Assembly (NCBI RefSeq): GCF_019636155.1
Contig: NZ_JAHBYB010000001.1
Location: forward strand, 303,395 to 367,394
Origin: Brevundimonas sp.
GTDB lineage: Bacteria > Pseudomonadota > Alphaproteobacteria > Caulobacterales > Caulobacteraceae
Length of the DNA stretch: 64,000 bases
Direction: 5' to 3'
Made by a program: the position numbers and the translations under genes
The notes under the pieces: generated by a model
What the model saw: only the letters and a program-made list of their open reading frames with translations
The model's database searches: none
What the model was told of the DNA's origin: nothing
Shown here: positions 12,444 through 22,510 of the stretch, one piece after another
How the letters are laid out: each line of letters begins with the position of its first letter
Numbering within the stretch: the first letter of the stretch is position 1

Positions 12444-13022
12444 TCAGCGCTTTGGCGCAACGAGCGTAAACAATGGTCTGGGGCTCAGCTTGGCAATCGC
12501 AGCCGCCACCGCCCATAGATTGATAAGCCCGGCGGCTTCGACCGTCTCGTCGGCCGCGTCTTCGCTTAGGGCGTGAAGAAGTCGACATTCGCCATCTTCG
12601 ATCACCGCATGTCGATAGACCTGATCCATGCCGTCCAACTCGGCCAGGATCAGCATGTAGGTGTGATCGCCCGTGTCCTCTAGCGTGCCGATGTAGGCGG
12701 CGGCTTCCTCCGCCGTTCCATCAACCGCCAGTGTCCGCATCTGATGGTCGGCTAAGGCCGCGAATACCACGCCGGGCGCCGCTTCCACCGCCGCGCGCTT
12801 CGCATCGGGCAGGGACACGCCCAGGCTCCGCAGGCGCATCATCAGCCGCATCTCGGCCAGTTCACGGGGCGTGAAGCTGGCTCGCCCGCCCTCGCGTGCG
12901 CGCAATAGGCCCTGGCTGCGCCAGTCCCGCTGAAGGTGGAGCGGCGTGCCGGTGATGGCCGCCGTCTCGGAAGGCGTGAACTGCCCCTCTCGATAACGCA
13001 GCGAAATCTGGGCGCTTGACAT
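12444..13022 (-). CDS. MerR-like transcriptional regulator
   Basis: 192-residue protein. The N-terminal segment FTPSETAAITGTPLHLQRDWRSQGLL, followed by ARASFTPRELAEMRLMMRLRSLGVSLPDA-like residues, has the winged helix-turn-helix pattern of the MerR family. The rest (about 110 residues) is an unassigned effector or oligomerisation domain without the cysteines of metal sensors. I start at ATG 13022 rather than 13067, because homology to the HTH begins right after it. The gene diverges from the small-protein/recombinase operon with 116 bases between starts, so it most likely controls that operon and itself. The ligand is unknown. Confidence 0.6.
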   Translation of the reverse strand: MSSAQISLRYREGQFTPSETAAITGTPLHLQRDWRSQGLLRAREGGRASFTPRELAEMRLMMRLRSLGVSLPDAKRAAVEAAPGVVFAALADHQMRTLAVDGTAEEAAAYIGTLEDTGDHTYMLILAELDGMDQVYRHAVIEDGECRLLHALSEDAADETVEAAGLINLWAVAAAIAKLSPRPLFTLVAPKR

Positions 13023-13138
13023 CCCGCCTAATCCGTGTGATGCGATCAATAACCGCATCGACGACACGGTATTGGATGTTGGTTACGTTATGGACCGCGC
13101 CGGCGCATAGCGCAAGCGCAATTACAGGAGGAAGGAAG

Positions 13139-13321
13139 ATGATCTCGAAGATCGACGTCAGCGGCCACGACATGGCCGAGACCCTGGCGAAGGACCGCCG
13201 CCGCCGTCACGAGGCCGAGATGAGCGAGGGCATGGGCGAACTCGACACCCTGCTGCTTCCCTTCGCTCTCGCGGTGGCGCGCCTGTCGGCGCGGGCCCAG
13301 GTGAAGGAGGCCGGTCAATGA
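13139..13321 (+). CDS. Small protein of unknown function, recombinase operon
   Basis: 60-residue protein (MISKIDVSGHDMAETLAKDRRRRHEAEMSEGMGE...). It is charged in its middle and amphipathic at the C-terminus. The open frame extends upstream to 13016, but a strong ribosome-binding site (AGGAGG at 13122-13127) before ATG 13139 decides the start. It overlaps the next gene by ATGA and so belongs to an operon with the downstream recombinase. No family recognised. By position it could be a directionality or accessory factor, but nothing in the sequence proves this. Confidence 0.65.
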   Translation: MISKIDVSGHDMAETLAKDRRRRHEAEMSEGMGELDTLLLPFALAVARLSARAQVKEAGQ

Positions 13322-13590
13322 ACCGCGTCGCCATCCACCTCTCCGGCCCGCCGCCGATCGACCGCGCCGTGCTCCGGGCCGTCTTCCAGCAAGTTCAGGA
13401 CGCCGGCGGGCGCGTGGTGACCCTCGCGCAGGACGCGGCCGGCGAAGAGGAGGCGCTGGGCGACCTGATCTATCGTCTGGGCGACGACTTCGATCAGCTG
13501 TTCAGCATCGTGGGCGACGAGTTCTACGAGTTCATTGTCCAGGGCGACGATCCGTTGGACGGCGCCCCCCTGATGGCGGTGGCGCACTGA
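13318..13590 (+). CDS. Small acidic protein of unknown function, recombinase operon
   Basis: 90-residue acidic protein (MNRVAIHLSGPPPIDRAVLRAVFQQVQDAGG...). It is translationally coupled on both sides: ATGA with the upstream small gene and TGATG with the recombinase. The predicted pattern of strands and helices (VAIHLSG, then a long helix, then RVVTLAQD) suggests a small alpha/beta fold. No family recognised and no DNA-binding motif visible. Its tight coupling makes it a candidate accessory factor for the recombinase. Confidence 0.65.
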   Translation: MNRVAIHLSGPPPIDRAVLRAVFQQVQDAGGRVVTLAQDAAGEEEALGDLIYRLGDDFDQLFSIVGDEFYEFIVQGDDPLDGAPLMAVAH

Positions 13591-15668
13591 TGCGCGCGAT
13601 GCCGCCGCCCGGCAGCCGGGTCGTCTACTACAGCCGCTTCTCTAGCAGCCGCCAGAAGCAGACCTCCATCGAGGGTCAAGAGCGGCTCTGCGTCGCCTAC
13701 GCGGCGGAGAAGCAGTGGGTCGAGGTCAATCGTTTCAGCGATGCGGAAAAATCCGGCACCACCACCATGGGCCGCGCTGGCCTGTTCGAGATGATGGCGG
13801 CGGCCGAACGGGGCGAATTTGACGTGCTCCTTGTCGAGGACATCGACCGCACCAGCCGCGATGCGGCCGATATGCACAAGATCGTCAAGGACCTGGAAGA
13901 GTTGGACATCGTCATCTGCACGGTCGCCAATGGCGTGCTCTCCGACGCGGAACTGGCATTCAAGGCCGTCCACAACAAGGAGTTCATCAAGCAGAACGTA
14001 TTCAAATCCAAGCGCGGGCAGGAACTGGCGATCAGCAAAGGCCGCATGTCCGGCTCAATTCCTTACGGCTACCGCAAGGTCCACAAGTTGGACGACAAGG
14101 GCGACCCTATTAACGGACTGCGAGAGATCGACCCCAAGAAGCAGGTCATCGTCATCCGCATCCACACGGAGTTCGACGCCGGTCGCACCACCTTCCAAAT
14201 CTGCGCGGACCTGAACGCGGACGGCATCCCCGGCCCCAAGGGCAAGGACTGGCGGCCCGGCGCCCTCTTGGGCAACCGCCATGGCGGCTTGGGCATCCTG
14301 CGCAACCCCATCTACATCGGTGAATACCACTTCCGGAAGACCAGCCGCCGTCGCCGCAAGGGGCGGATGAAAACGCGCTTCACGGCCCACTCGGAACGCA
14401 TGATCACGCAGCATCCGGAGTTGGCCATCATCGACCAAGACCTGTGGGACCGTAACCAGGCCCGCCTGGCCGAGAACTTCGACCGCCCCTTCCACACCAA
14501 GCGTAAGGTCGAATACGTCTTCACCGGCAAGGTCAGCTGCGGGGTCTGCGGTTCCAGCTGCATCGTCAGTGACGGAAAGTATGTCTGCACGGGCCGCCAG
14601 CAAAAGGGCATCTGCTCCAACCCCCGCCGCGTGCCGCGCGAGGCGGTCGAAACCTCCATCTTCGACCGCATCAAGGTCCACGTCCTGAACACGGCCGTCG
14701 CCGGCCCGGCGCTGACGGCGCTCCGCGAGGAGGTCGAGCGCGCCCGCGCCGACCACGCCGCTCGCGTCGAAAGCCAGACGGCGCGGCTCAAGGCGATCGA
14801 TCAGGAAATCAGCAATCTGAGGGTTCAACTGAGGGCTGAGACCGAAGACTCGTTCGCCAGTCAGATGCTGAGAGAAGATATGAACCAGCTGGGGGCCGAG
14901 AAGCGCCGGCTGGAGCAGCAGGCCCGCCGCGCTCCGCCGCCGCCCGTGATCGGCGACGTCAAGGCGATCATCGGTTCGATCTCCACGACGTTGGACGACC
15001 TGCACCAAGCCCTTCAGGCCGACGACGCTGAGGCGGCGCGCGCCAAGGAACTGCTGCGCGGCCTGATCACCAGGATCGTGCTGGAGCCGAAGCCGGGGTC
15101 GGTCGCCGATGGGCGCGGCGCCGGCGACATGACCGTTACTGTGGAGGGGCCGATGGCGGCCCTGATCGATCTCGCCAGCCTCAACGTCGATCGCGTTGCC
15201 AAGGATGGACATCGGCCCATGTTCGGTCTGGATAACGCGACTTCCGTCTGGGCCTTCTCCTATCCCCTGGTGTGGCGCGATCCCCGCCTGGCCACGGTCC
15301 GCGCTGACCTGCCGATCATCGCTCGCCTGCTCGACGAGGCCGACGTGCCAGTCTCCATGGCGGGGATGGCAAAGGCTCTGGGCGACGCCGGACCGACGAC
15401 AGGCCCTGACGCGGACCGCTCGCCCGAGCAACGCGCCCGCAACGCTGTCGCCTATCTCCAGGCCCAGGGCTTCACCCGCTGCGTCAACATGCGCGGCCCC
15501 GCCACTGGCTACGTCTGGATGGACCGTGGCCTGAGCGATGCCGAGTGGAAAGCCCGCATCGCCGAGCCGCCCATGACCCAGACCATCCCGGTCATGCGCA
15601 TCAGTCCGCCCGAGGCCGTGGTGGTCGTGATCGGCCCGCCGCGTTCTGATGATGAGCCTGCCGAGTGA
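13590..15668 (+). CDS. Large serine recombinase (integrase-type)
   Basis: 692-residue site-specific recombinase. The N-terminal resolvase domain (YYSRFSSSRQKQTSIEGQERL) has the nucleophilic serine in the SSSR cluster, with DIDRTSRD further on. Then follow the recombinase domain (GSIPYGYRKV; NPIYIGEYHFRK), a zinc ribbon (CGVCGSSC then VCTGRQQKGIC, about residues 310-345) and a coiled coil of about 60 residues. About 200 further residues at the C-terminus (WRDPRLATVRADLPIIARLL...) are not part of the usual family. Such enzymes integrate and excise genomic islands by attP/attB recombination, so this one may have brought in the defence island. No att sites could be identified. Overlaps the upstream small gene by one base. 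Confidence 0.85.
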   Translation: MRAMPPPGSRVVYYSRFSSSRQKQTSIEGQERLCVAYAAEKQWVEVNRFSDAEKSGTTTMGRAGLFEMMAAAERGEFDVLLVEDIDRTSRDAADMHKIVKDLEELDIVICTVANGVLSDAELAFKAVHNKEFIKQNVFKSKRGQELAISKGRMSGSIPYGYRKVHKLDDKGDPINGLREIDPKKQVIVIRIHTEFDAGRTTFQICADLNADGIPGPKGKDWRPGALLGNRHGGLGILRNPIYIGEYHFRKTSRRRRKGRMKTRFTAHSERMITQHPELAIIDQDLWDRNQARLAENFDRPFHTKRKVEYVFTGKVSCGVCGSSCIVSDGKYVCTGRQQKGICSNPRRVPREAVETSIFDRIKVHVLNTAVAGPALTALREEVERARADHAARVESQTARLKAIDQEISNLRVQLRAETEDSFASQMLREDMNQLGAEKRRLEQQARRAPPPPVIGDVKAIIGSISTTLDDLHQALQADDAEAARAKELLRGLITRIVLEPKPGSVADGRGAGDMTVTVEGPMAALIDLASLNVDRVAKDGHRPMFGLDNATSVWAFSYPLVWRDPRLATVRADLPIIARLLDEADVPVSMAGMAKALGDAGPTTGPDADRSPEQRARNAVAYLQAQGFTRCVNMRGPATGYVWMDRGLSDAEWKARIAEPPMTQTIPVMRISPPEAVVVVIGPPRSDDEPAE

Positions 15669-15782
15669 TTGGACTGATTGAACCTCGGTCGTCAGCACTG
15701 CTACTTCGATGAGGCGGTGCCCCGACAAGGCGGCGACTGTCGTCATCGACTTCAGCGGGCCGCGTCCGGTCGGGGGGCACGA

Positions 15783-16145
15783 ATGAAGCACCGCCTCGCT
15801 GACCACCTGCAATCGTTTGAGTTCAGGCCGAACAGCCAGCGGGTCGCCGTCGCCGTTCGGCCAGCGCCGGATGGCGACGGCGTTTTCGCGATTCTGAAGG
15901 TCGAACGCTGCATCGATCTGCCCCAGGCCGAGTGGATCGCCGACAAGATCAGTGCCGACATGCGCGCTCTTCTTGGGGCGGGTTCGGCGGACGAGGTCGT
16001 TCAGAAGCACTGCTACCTGGCATCGGACGCAGATGGCTGGACGGCCGCCATAGGCGTCGAGTTGATCGACCGCTCGGAAGCCGATGCCGTCGCTGCGGTG
16101 CTCGCCGCATACGCTGACCCAGGGCCCGGCGGCACGTTGAACTGA
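15783..16145 (+). CDS. Unknown small protein after the recombinase
   Basis: 120-residue protein beginning MKHRLADHLQSFEFRPNSQRVAVAVRP. I choose ATG 15783 over the longer frame starting 15678, because residues before it look non-coding and GGGGGG lies just upstream. It lies 114 bases after the recombinase, on the same strand. No domain recognised; it is soluble, with no signal peptide or membrane segment. Codon use is like that of the neighbouring island genes. It is the last intact gene before the toxin locus. Confidence 0.5.
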   Translation: MKHRLADHLQSFEFRPNSQRVAVAVRPAPDGDGVFAILKVERCIDLPQAEWIADKISADMRALLGAGSADEVVQKHCYLASDADGWTAAIGVELIDRSEADAVAAVLAAYADPGPGGTLN

Positions 16146-16410
16146 TGTCGCTATCCGTCGAACCGCTCATGGGCCGTGCCCGACACCTAACCCTCTGCAG
16201 CCGTCCATTGTCGCTGCAGACGACCGTGACGTTCCGCAGACTGGTGGGGTTCGTATGGTGAATAACCCACCATTGAGCAAAATGGCGCCTCTATACGATT
16301 CTTATCCAAAATCAGGCTGCACAAATCCGCATAACATGATGATTTTGCTGCACCATATCGCCTTACAGTCCATTCCCTACATCACCCACCATCGTCATCT
16401 TCCCAGATCT
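16146..16410. other. Intergenic boundary between defence island and Rhs locus
   Basis: 265 bases without a convincing gene. The left half is GC-rich. The right half (about 16260-16400) is AT-rich and lies directly against the truncated Rhs core, so it may be the relic of a deleted toxin cassette or a deletion scar. No att repeat or tRNA seen. Confidence 0.4.
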
Positions 16411-16931
16411 CCCCGTCATCCGGTTGGCGCTGTCGTACGTATAGGCCCGGGTTCCGTCGTTGGTCAGGTTGCCCCGCGCGTCCGAGCTCATGGCCACGCT
16501 GTTGACCGAGGTCGGCTGGTTCAGACCGTTGCGCGTCAGGGCCTGGGCCCCCGCCGAGGGGGTGTAGAGATAGGCCGGGTTGCTGATCGACCGCACCCCC
16601 ACCTGACTGGCCGGATTGTAGATCAGGCCATAGGTCACGTCCGACCCCGTCCCCGCCAGGTCGTGCGCCAGGGCGTTCATCCGCGACGCCCCGTCATAGC
16701 CATAGGTGGTCGTCACCCCATTGCCCCGCGTCAGGGACGTCCGGCGGCCCAGGTCGTCATAGGTGAAGCCCGCGATGGTCGAGACGCCCGCCTGGGTCAC
16801 ACCCTTCAGCGCATCGTCCAGGTCGTAGCTGTAACGGATCTCGAACGCGTCCGGATAGAACAGGTGCGTCCGGCGGCCCGCCAGGTCGTACTGCATCGTC
16901 ATGACGCCCAGGACCTGGGTTTCCGTCAGCT
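16411..16931 (-). pseudogene. Truncated Rhs core remnant, last of the array
   Basis: A 521-base copy of the Rhs core matching the full-length gene at 25,890-26,386 almost base for base (MTMQYDLAGRRTHLFYPDAF through YDSANRMTG). It has no N-terminus and no toxin part. The reading frame runs out of the core after YDSANRMTG into a short unrelated tail ending GDVGNGL. On its upstream side the homology begins 10 bases after the stop of the preceding lipoprotein gene. It looks like the remains of an older, decayed cassette and would not make a working protein. Confidence 0.8.
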
Positions 16932-16941
16932 TACGCTTGAG

Positions 16942-17241
16942 TCACCTTTGACGAGTATGTCCTTTAATTTTTCCATCCCGTCCGATGTAGTATACCGTTG
17001 ACCCCCTCCCCATGTCTCCAGTTGGTATGGAATTATTTTGAGAAAAATCTGGGGGATTTGTCAGAATATCTACCGATCCATCTATATTGACCCTAATTAA
17101 CGCCTCCTGCCATTCACTAATGGTCCACCCACTATCTTTTGCTATCATAAGATATGAATTCTCTGTTCGCTGATTCATATCCGATACTGATGAGCATCCA
17201 GATATCATTAAGCATGTAAATGTTAGAGACTTAAATTTCAT
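16942..17241 (-). CDS. Predicted lipoprotein immunity protein (DUF4329 cassette)
   Basis: 99-residue protein with a short signal peptide and lipobox (LTFTCLMISGC), so predicted to be a periplasm-facing lipoprotein. Its ATG overlaps the stop of the upstream toxin frame (17238-17241), the standard layout of a toxin/immunity pair. AT-rich, unlike the flanking Rhs core. No named immunity family recognised; the role is inferred from position. The lipid anchor suggests that its toxin must be neutralised outside the cytoplasm. Confidence 0.65.
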   Translation of the reverse strand: MKFKSLTFTCLMISGCSSVSDMNQRTENSYLMIAKDSGWTISEWQEALIRVNIDGSVDILTNPPDFSQNNSIPTGDMGRGSTVYYIGRDGKIKGHTRQR

Positions 17242-18672
17242 CGATAAAGTTTCCTTATGTCACGCATGTTCTGCGGCGCTCTAGTAAGTTGTCCAGATGG
17301 CTGCTGAACGATTACGGGGGCGCCTTGTCCTGGCGTATATTGGCGTATTATCCCGCTTGGACCTCTTACTAAGGTGCTTTCATATCGCGAGAATTTAGCA
17401 CTATCAGATGCCATATTTGCGGCCATAATGTCTACTTCGGACATATAATCCGAGGCATACTCATCGTCCCTAGGTCCGCTAGCTCTAACATCCCCGTTAG
17501 ATTCTCGCCTGATATAACCTGTGTGTGTATGCCAAATTTGGACAGAGTCGGTGCGATAATTTGCTTGGCCTCCGGATGGAGATAATACTTCAGCTTCTGT
17601 GGCGACAAACGATCCGTCAGAGCTTTGATAAGTAGATCCAGAATATTCCTTTATACTATCTCCAGCTTCGTTAGCGTAGAAATTTAGGGCATCTACAGAA
17701 GCTTCTTGGGCAGTTGCGAACTTATCTCCAGGCTTAAACATCCCCGTCGGATCGGTCCTGTTCACCGGATCGAGCCCGACGTAGGCATACAGGTTCATCC
17801 CCTGTTCGTAGCCCACCGGATCGGTCTGCATGAACCGGCCCAGGCCGGGGTGATAGGCCCGGGCCTTGTAGTGGTAGAGGCCGAAGTCCGGCAGCCATAG
17901 CTGGCCGGTGAACATCATCCGGCCGGCGTTGCCAGTCCTGGGCTGGCCGTATTCGTCATAGGCCAGGGTGTAGGGAGCCGTGCCCGCCGCGTCGGTGATG
18001 GCGATGGTCGAGGCCTGGTGGTCCTGAAGGCTCCACAGCGGCGTCGCGGCCGTGTCGCCCTGATAGGCCACCAGCAGTTCGTCCGGCCACGGGCCCCGGA
18101 TCAGGCGGTTGACGATGGTCGTTCCCCCGCCGTTGGCCGCCGCCCCGGCGATCATGTCGCCGTCGTAGAGGTATCGCGCCCCCGTCGTCCCCACCATCTG
18201 GATCAGCCGGTCCAGAGGGTCATAGGCCAGGGTCGAGGTTCCCGTGCCCGTCATCCGGTTGGCGCTGTCGTACGTATAGGCCCGCGTCCCGTCGTTGGTC
18301 AGATTGCCCCGCGCGTCCGAGCTCATGGCCACGCTGTTGACCGAGGTCGGCTGGTTCAGACCGTTGCGCGTCAGGGCCTGGGTCCCCGCCGAGGGGGTGT
18401 AGAGATAGGCCGGGTTGCTGATCGACCGCACCCCCACCTGGCTGGCCGGGTTGTAGATGAAGCCATAGGTCACGTCCGACCCCGTCCCCGTCAGGTCGTG
18501 CGCCAGGGCGTTCATCCGCGACGCCCCGTCATAGCCATAGGTCGTCGTCACCCCATTGCCCCGCGTCAGGGACGTCCGGCGGCCCAGGTCGTCATAGGTG
18601 AAGCCCGCGATGGTCGAGACCCCCGCCTGGGTCACACCCTTCAGCGCATCGTCCAGGTCGTGGCTGTAACGG
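17238..18672 (-). pseudogene. Orphan Rhs cassette, DUF4329/JAB-like toxin
   Basis: A headless Rhs cassette. The core copy (about 17743-18672, SHDLDDALKGVTQAGVST... to the junction DPVNRTDPTG) is followed by a 168-residue C-terminal domain. This begins FKPGDKFATAQEASVDALNFY and contains EYSGSTYQSSDGSF, WHTHTG and SEVD. The first part matches DUF4329. HTH followed by SxxD resembles a JAMM metallopeptidase centre with a longer spacer, so a metal-dependent peptidase is likely. There is no N-terminus, signal or obvious start, so it is probably silent unless recombined into the full-length gene. The open frame starting at 18740 adds an unrelated leader. Confidence 0.75.
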
Positions 18673-18684
18673 GACGATAATATC

Positions 18685-19056
18685 TTATTTGTCAGACGCC
18701 CTAAAAACAACTCCAATCCCAATACTTGATATATATTCAATTGTATTACTGTCTAAATAACATTCTGGGTCGCATACATTCAGAGTAATATACAATATGC
18801 ATGTTGCACTACTTATTATATTTACATAATCCGATATAAAAGATTCAAATGGCTTGATAAGATGCAAAATATCGGGGCCATTATATTTCGTGTGCGTGCC
18901 GATATCAAACCGACAATACGTTTCTCTATTCGTCCCAGATCCAGTTATTCTTTCTGAACCAAAAGACCACGAGAGCTTTGCTCGCATGTCTACCTTTTTT
19001 TCAATTTCCTCAACCTTCATGGTTGGGTGCCAAATTGCTATTTCAAACCTAGCCAT
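18685..19056 (-). CDS. Cytoplasmic immunity protein, DUF4279-like
   Basis: 123-residue protein (MARFEIAIWHPTMKVEEIEKKVDMRAKLSWSFG...). It starts three bases after the upstream toxin stop and is AT-rich. It has no signal peptide or lipobox. The layout of an N-terminal strand, a middle helix (IKPFESFISDYVNII) and C-terminal strands ending YISSIGIGVVF resembles DUF4279 immunity proteins; this is a weak resemblance by eye. Immunity role inferred from position. A cytoplasmic location fits a toxin acting on nucleic acid or another cytoplasmic target. Confidence 0.6.
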   Translation of the reverse strand: MARFEIAIWHPTMKVEEIEKKVDMRAKLSWSFGSERITGSGTNRETYCRFDIGTHTKYNGPDILHLIKPFESFISDYVNIISSATCILYITLNVCDPECYLDSNTIEYISSIGIGVVFRASDK

Positions 19057-19058
19057 GT

Positions 19059-20528
19059 CTATTCTCGATCATCTCGATGTCTAGTTTGCCCTCGGCCTCG
19101 TCTATCACGACCTCTCTCTACACCGTGATCGCTGATATTGCCCTGATCAACAGAGAGTCCAGTTTTAGGGTCCGTGGTAACGATGCCTCCATCTGGAGTT
19201 ACACCAACCCAGTCATCCGGCTGGGCGCCTATACCATCCTTGATATCGTGAATACCGCCGCGATCAATGTCAGACTGGTCGATTGGTCTTGTTCCTCGCG
19301 GAGCGTTCGTAGGTCGAGAGCCTCTGCGACGATCTTGTGCGGCGCGATCATCGCGATCATTGTTGAGGATGTTACCGAATAATTCACGGCCCGCCTCTGC
19401 GCCGGTCCTAATTCCCCCCGCGATTGCCGCCCCGGCCTGAACTAAGCCATCTCGACATGAAGCGTTAGCACTGCACGAGGCTATTGCCACGGTAGCCACA
19501 GCAGTCGCACCAGCAGCAACCAAATACGTCTCGGTAACGCACAGATCCCAGACACATCTGCCACTCGGATCAGTCCTGTTCACTGGATCCAGCCCCACAT
19601 AGGCATACAGGTTCATCCCCTGCTCGTAGCCCACCGGGTCAGTCTGCATGAACCGCCCCAGGCTGGGGTGATAGGCCCGGGCCTTGTAGTGGTAGAGGCC
19701 GAAGTCCGGCAGCCATAGCTGGCCGGTGAACATGATCCGGCCGGCGTTGCCAGTCCTGGGCTGGCCGTATTCGTCATAGGCCAGGGTGTAGGGGGCCGTG
19801 CCCGCCGCGTCGGTGATGGCGATGGTCGAGGCCTGGTGGTCCTGCAGGCTCCACAGCGGCGTCGAGGCCGTGTTGCCCTGATAGGCCACCAGCAGCTCGT
19901 CCGGCCACGGGCCCCGGATCAGGCGGTTGACGATGGTCGTTCCCCCGCCGTTGGCCGCCGCCCCGGCGATCATGTCTCCGTCGTAGAGGTATCGCGCCCC
20001 CGTCGTCCCCACCATCTGGATCAGCCGGTCCAGCGGGTCATAGGCCAGGGTCGAGGTTCCCGTGCCCGTCATCCGGTTGGCGCTGTCGTAGCTATAGGCC
20101 CGCGTCCCGTCGTGGGTCAGGTTGCCCCGCGCGTCCGAGCTCATGGCCACGCTGTTGACCGAGGTCGGCTGGTTCAGACCGTTGCGCGTCAGGGCCTGGG
20201 TCCCCGCCGAGGGGGTGTAGAGATAGGCCGGGTTGCTGATCGACCGCACCCCCACCTGGCTGGCCGGGTTGTAGATCAGGCCATAGGTCACGTCCGACCC
20301 CGTCCCCGCCAGGTCGTGCGCCAGGGCGTTCATCCGCGACGCCCCGTCATAGCCATAGGTCGTCGTCACCCCATTGCCCCGCGTCAGGGACGTCCGGCGG
20401 CCCAGGTCGTCATAGGTGAAGCCCGCGATGGTCGAGACCCCCGCCTGGGTCACACCCTTCAGCGCATCGTCCAGGTCGTAGCTGTAGCGGATCTCGAACG
20501 CGTCCGGATAGAACAGGTGCGTCCGGCG
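19059..20528 (-). pseudogene. Orphan Rhs cassette with unassigned small toxin
   Basis: Headless Rhs cassette. Core copy at about 19561-20528 (from HLFYPDAFEIRYSYDLDD to DPVNRTDPSG), then a 167-residue C-terminal part. This starts with a hydrophobic stretch (TYLVAAGATAVATVAIA), continues with an Arg/Asp-rich linker, and ends with the putative toxin RPIDQSDIDRGGIHDIKDG, then DDWVGVTPDGGIVTTDPKTG. The Gly/Asp/Trp pattern is typical of small polymorphic-toxin domains, but I cannot name the family with certainty. The first ATG-type start in the open frame is at 20453. With no N-terminus it is presumably a silent reservoir. Its partner is the gene ending at 18685. Confidence 0.65.
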
Positions 20529-20658
20529 CGTTCGATGGCTGAAACCTCGGCGGCGTCCGGGCCATGGCGAATGGCGGCGCCCAGCAAGCCGCCGCTTTTT
20601 TGGAAGCGCAACCTTTTGGATCTCTCGACCGAGGTCGCTCAGAACTTACACTCCGGAC
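20529..20658. other. Foreign joint between two Rhs cassettes
   Basis: 130 bases that match neither the Rhs core nor an immunity gene. They lie between the end of the HNH/DUF4265 frame and the start of the next core copy. GC-rich in the left half. No gene seen. Confidence 0.4.
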
Positions 20659-22510
20659 TTAAAGCTGGTCTTTACTAGGAGTATTCGCAAAGTTCGCTTC
20701 TTCGAAATCCCATATCCCGTCGCGGAGACCTTCCTCCAGCAACCCGTAGACCGCATCTATCTTCGTTGATGGAGGAACATCTATGGATGCGAGGTAGTAG
20801 GACCCACTCGAGAATGTCCCCTCATAACTACATCCGTGACGCTCAAAATCAGGCCAGCGCTTAAGAAATTCTTTAGCCCCGTCATTACCGGGAACTCGTA
20901 TCCTGTAGCAAGAATGCCCGCCAGATTTGGCGACCTGAATGAACTCCAATCTACCATCTTCATATATCTTGTAATTGACGATATCATTCAGGCTTACCCC
21001 ATACGCATAAAAAGGAGAGTTATCGAGAACAGCCAGCCGATCTCCAATTTTATTAGCGTGGATATTTTCGAAAAAGAAATTGTCTCCATCTCCAATAGGG
21101 AATGAAATTAATACACCATCAATTGCTTTGTTTATCATTGCGATAGGCGTCCATTCATCTGGATTTCGTGCCCCTTTGCCACGATTACATGTTCGACATG
21201 AGTCACGTTCATTTTCTGGCGTATTATTCCCGCCTCTAGATCGTGGATCGATGTGATCTCGTTCGCGAGAATTCGGATGTCCAGGTTCGTTGGTCGTTGC
21301 TTGCCCACAATACGCGCATGGTACGCCTTCTTTCCCTGCTCGAACCTCAGGCGTTTCAGCCGGAAAGCGCCGTCCAGCACCAGGGCCACCTGTCGAACCC
21401 GTCTTACCATCCGCTCCGGTCGGGCGATCACTTGGAGTTGCACTATCGGGAGCCGGGATCGGATCGGTTGTTTCCACGGTCGGAGTGTTGCGAACGGGGC
21501 CCTTCAACCAGTCCCAGACCGCTCCAGCTCCGCTAACAATCGCATCAGTGACAGGCCGGAGACAATCGGCGGCTATGCAGGCGATAACCGCGCCAGTTAC
21601 TGCTACCGCTACCGTCGCCTCAACAACGCACACATCCCATACGCACTTCCCGCTCGGATCGGTCCTGTTCACCGGATCGAGCCCGACGTAGGCATACAGG
21701 TTCATCCCCTGTTCGTAGCCCACCGGGTCGGTCTGCATGAACCGGCCCAGGCCGGGGTGATAGGCCCGGGCCTTGTAGTGGTAGAGGCCCCAGTCCGGCA
21801 GCCATAGCTGGCCGGTGAACATGATCCGGCCGGCGTTGCCGGACCTGGGCTGGCCGTATTCGTCATAGGCCAGGGTGTAGGGCGCCGCGCCCGCCGCGTC
21901 GGTGATGGCGATGGTCGAGGCCTGGTGGTCCTGCAGGCTCCACAGCGGCGTCGAGGCCGTGTTCCCCTGATAGGCCACCAGCAGTTCGTCCGGCCACGGG
22001 CCACGGATCAGCCGGTTGTTGATCGTCGGCGACGCCGGCACCTTGACCGCCGTGATCATGTCCCCGTCGTAGAGGTAGACGCCCCCGGCCGTCCCCGTCA
22101 TCTCCACCAGCCGATCCAGCGGGTCATAGGCCAGGGTCGAGGTTCCCGTGCCCGTCATCCGGTTGGCGCTGTCGTAGCTATAGGCCCGCGTCCCGTCGTG
22201 GGTCAGGTTGCCCCGCGCGTCCGAGCTCATGGCCACGCTGTTGACCGAGGTCGGCTGGTTCAGCCCGTTGCGCGTCAGGGCCTGGGCCCCCGCCGAGGGG
22301 GTGTAGAGATAGGCCGGGTTGCTGATCGACCGCACCCCCACCCGGCTGGCCGGGTTGTAGATCAGGCCATAGGTCACGTCCGACCCCGTCCCCGCCAGGT
22401 CGTGCGCCAGGGCGTTCATCCGCGACGCCCCGTCATAGCCATAGGTGGTCGTCACCCCATTGCCCCGCGTCAGGGACGTGCGGCGGCCCAGATCGTCATA
22501 GGTGAAGCCC
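20659..22510 (-). pseudogene. Orphan Rhs cassette: HNH toxin fused in frame to DUF4265-like immunity
   Basis: Headless Rhs cassette. Core copy 21651-22510 (GFTYDDLGRRTSL to DPVNRTDPSG), then a hydrophobic stretch, a Pro/Thr/Gly linker, and an HNH nuclease: CAYCGQ, RERDHIDPRSRGG, then CRTCNRGKGARNPDEW. The frame does not stop there. It passes through TPIA into MINKAIDGVLISFP..., a 159-residue domain (ATG at 21138) with the DUF4265 pattern FYAYGVSLNDIVNY, GGHSCYRIRV, CSYEGTF, ASIDVP and WDFEEANF. DUF4265 proteins are known partners of such nucleases. So toxin and antidote are one open frame here, unless translation restarts at 21138. The frame extends upstream to 22608 with non-Rhs sequence. 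Confidence 0.75.

Noticed and set aside
13590-16410. Attachment sites of the serine recombinase
   Set aside because: No convincing pair of direct repeats could be found by eye at the island borders, and the left border lies outside the window.
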